DNA of 6,834 bases, taken from the NCBI GenBank assembly GCA_946481445.1, contig CAMLOA010000103.1:1-6834 (forward strand), read 5' to 3'. The notes beneath the pieces are model-generated. The model was given only the letters and a program-made list of their open reading frames with translations, made no database searches and was not told the origin of the DNA. Positions 5,978 to 6,834 of the stretch are shown one piece after another. This DNA comes from an uncultured Devosia sp. (GTDB lineage: Bacteria > Pseudomonadota > Alphaproteobacteria > Rhizobiales > Devosiaceae). The position numbers were made by a program, and so were the translations under genes. The stretch's first letter is position 1; the number at the start of each line of letters is the position of its first letter.

Positions 5978-6379
5978 ATGCCCATGGTCAATTGGCTGGC
6001 GGTGATCGCCGCGGCTTTGTCGATGTTCGTGATCGGGGGGCTCTGGTACTCGCCGCTGCTCTTCGACAAGGCCTGGCGGCGTGCGGCCAATGTCAGTGAC
6101 GAACAGGTCGCCGGAGGCAATCCGGCACTGATCTTCGGCGGCGCCTTCGTGCTGGCCTTGCTGATGGCAGCCAACCTTGCCTTCTTCATCAGCGGGCCGG
6201 AAGTGACGCTGGCCTTCGCCGTGGGCGCCGCCCTGGCGGCCGGGCTGGGCTGGGCGGCACTGAGCGTAGGGATCCTTACGCTGTTCGAGCGGCGGCCGCT
6301 AAGCTACTTCCTCATCAATGGCGGCTACCTCACGGTGAGCTTTGCCGTGATGGGCCTGATCCTGGGGCTATGGCGGTAG
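5978..6379 (+). CDS. DUF1761 family small integral membrane protein
   Basis: A 133-residue inner-membrane protein of unknown function. Four hydrophobic segments are visible at about 5-24, 50-71, 76-100 and 111-131. The first ends in G-L-W-Y-S-P-L-L-F (21-29), followed by K-A-W, the signature I associate with DUF1761. Other recognisable parts are G-W-A-A-L-S-V-G (91-98), a cytoplasmic or periplasmic loop F-E-R-R-P-L (103-108), and L-I-N-G-G-Y (112-117) opening the last helix. The length is normal for the family and the protein looks complete. It lies 31 bases after the AraC-type gene, in the same direction. The pairing of the two is duplicated in the remnant upstream, which supports a functional link. 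It ends 10 bases from the convergent gene at 6390. No transport or enzymatic residues can be named. Confidence 0.85.
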   Translation: MPMVNWLAVIAAALSMFVIGGLWYSPLLFDKAWRRAANVSDEQVAGGNPALIFGGAFVLALLMAANLAFFISGPEVTLAFAVGAALAAGLGWAALSVGILTLFERRPLSYFLINGGYLTVSFAVMGLILGLWR

Positions 6380-6385
6380 CCGGAC

Positions 6386-6399
6386 CGGGCTAAAGCCCG
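6386..6399. terminator. Small stem-loop between convergent genes, possible weak terminator
   Basis: CGGGC (6386-6390) pairs with GCCCG (6395-6399) around TAAA. It lies between the stop of the DUF1761 gene (6379) and the last codons of the convergent oxidoreductase gene, overlapping the latter's stop. There is no T-run, so intrinsic termination is doubtful. Confidence 0.25.
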
Positions 6400-6834
6400 A
6401 TCATCTCGCGCGGCGGCCCGGGGAAGCGGCTGTACCCGGTCATGGTTGCCTTGTCGCCCAGCAGGTCGTGCACAGCCCGCGCGGCCTGGTCGATGGCCGA
6501 ATGCACATAGGCATAGGCACCCGAATCGGAATTGGCGATGGCAATGCGGCCCCAGGGCCGGCGCGCCGTCTCGATCGGCAGCGGGCCATCGGGCCAGTAC
6601 TGGTCCCAGGGCCGCATGTATTCGAGCGCGTAGCCGTGGCTCCAGCGATTGCAGGTTATGGCCTCGATGTCGGTAGCGGCGTCGAAACCGAACGGCCCGA
6701 GCGATCGCTGCAGCAGGTCGCGAATGTCGCGCTCCATATCCTCGAAGGTGATGGTCGTCAGCTCGTAGCGACCAGCCTGGGCCTGTTCGCGCGCACTCAT
6801 GGTGGGATCACCGGTCAGCGGAATGGTCGAGAGG
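6390..6834 (-). CDS. C-terminal part of a FAD/NAD(P)-binding amine oxidoreductase, spermidine dehydrogenase-like (5' end outside window)
   Basis: The frame is open from the right edge of the window to TAG at 6390-6392, about 147 codons. An internal ATG at 6800 is not the true start, because the frame continues upstream as L-S-T-I-P-L-T-G-D-P-T without a stop and no ribosome binding site is evident before it. The visible part has the block C-N-R-W-S-H-G-Y-A-L-E-Y, then W-D-Q-Y-W-P-D-G, then R-P-W-G-R-I-A-I-A-N-S-D-S-G-A-Y-A-Y and A-I-D-Q-A-A-R-A-V. This order matches the C-terminal FAD-contacting region of flavin amine oxidase relatives, most like spermidine dehydrogenase (SpdH) and similar NAD(P)-binding proteins. 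The N-terminal dinucleotide-binding motif would lie outside the window, so the reaction cannot be confirmed. It converges on the DUF1761 gene with a 10-base gap and is unlikely to be functionally tied to it. Confidence 0.65.
   Translation of the reverse strand, partial: LSTIPLTGDPTMSAREQAQAGRYELTTITFEDMERDIRDLLQRSLGPFGFDAATDIEAITCNRWSHGYALEYMRPWDQYWPDGPLPIETARRPWGRIAIANSDSGAYAYVHSAIDQAARAVHDLLGDKATMTGYSRFPGPPREMIGL

Overview
The window is GC-rich chromosomal DNA. Protein features suggest an alphaproteobacterium of the Hyphomicrobiales, possibly Devosia-like: an RlmD/TrmA-family RNA methyltransferase of alphaproteobacterial type, a GlcD-GlcF-type fused D-lactate dehydrogenase, and RIME-like intergenic hairpin repeats. 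The taxonomic guess comes from remembered family features, not a search. I saw no phage, IS, CRISPR, tRNA or rRNA sequence.

Layout. Positions 1-260 (minus) hold the 5' part of a small secreted DUF2147-like gene, broken by an in-frame TAG at codon 32. Positions 261-464 are non-coding and probably hold its promoter. Positions 465-1658 (minus) encode an intact Fe-S, SAM-dependent RNA uracil-C5 methyltransferase. Positions 1659-1867 carry a composite repeat with three main hairpins. Positions 1868-4783 (minus) encode a 971-residue FAD plus two [4Fe-4S] D-2-hydroxyacid (D-lactate type) dehydrogenase. Positions 4784-5082 hold the most unusual sequence: a decayed remnant in which the first 28 codons of an AraC-type regulator gene are joined to a piece of a DUF1761 gene. 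Intact relatives of both follow in the same order: the AraC-family regulator (5083-5946, plus) and a four-helix DUF1761 membrane protein (5978-6379, plus). Positions 6390-6834 (minus) are the C-terminal end of a flavin amine-oxidase/spermidine-dehydrogenase-like protein that runs off the right edge.

How the parts relate. The AraC and DUF1761 genes look like a two-gene unit that once existed in two tandem copies. The upstream copy collapsed by internal deletion and now fills the space before the divergent dehydrogenase gene. The methyltransferase and dehydrogenase point the same way but are separated by the repeat and have no obvious shared function. I found no convincing new multi-gene system. 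The points most worth checking are the collapsed duplicate, its uneven divergence, and the interrupted DUF2147 gene.
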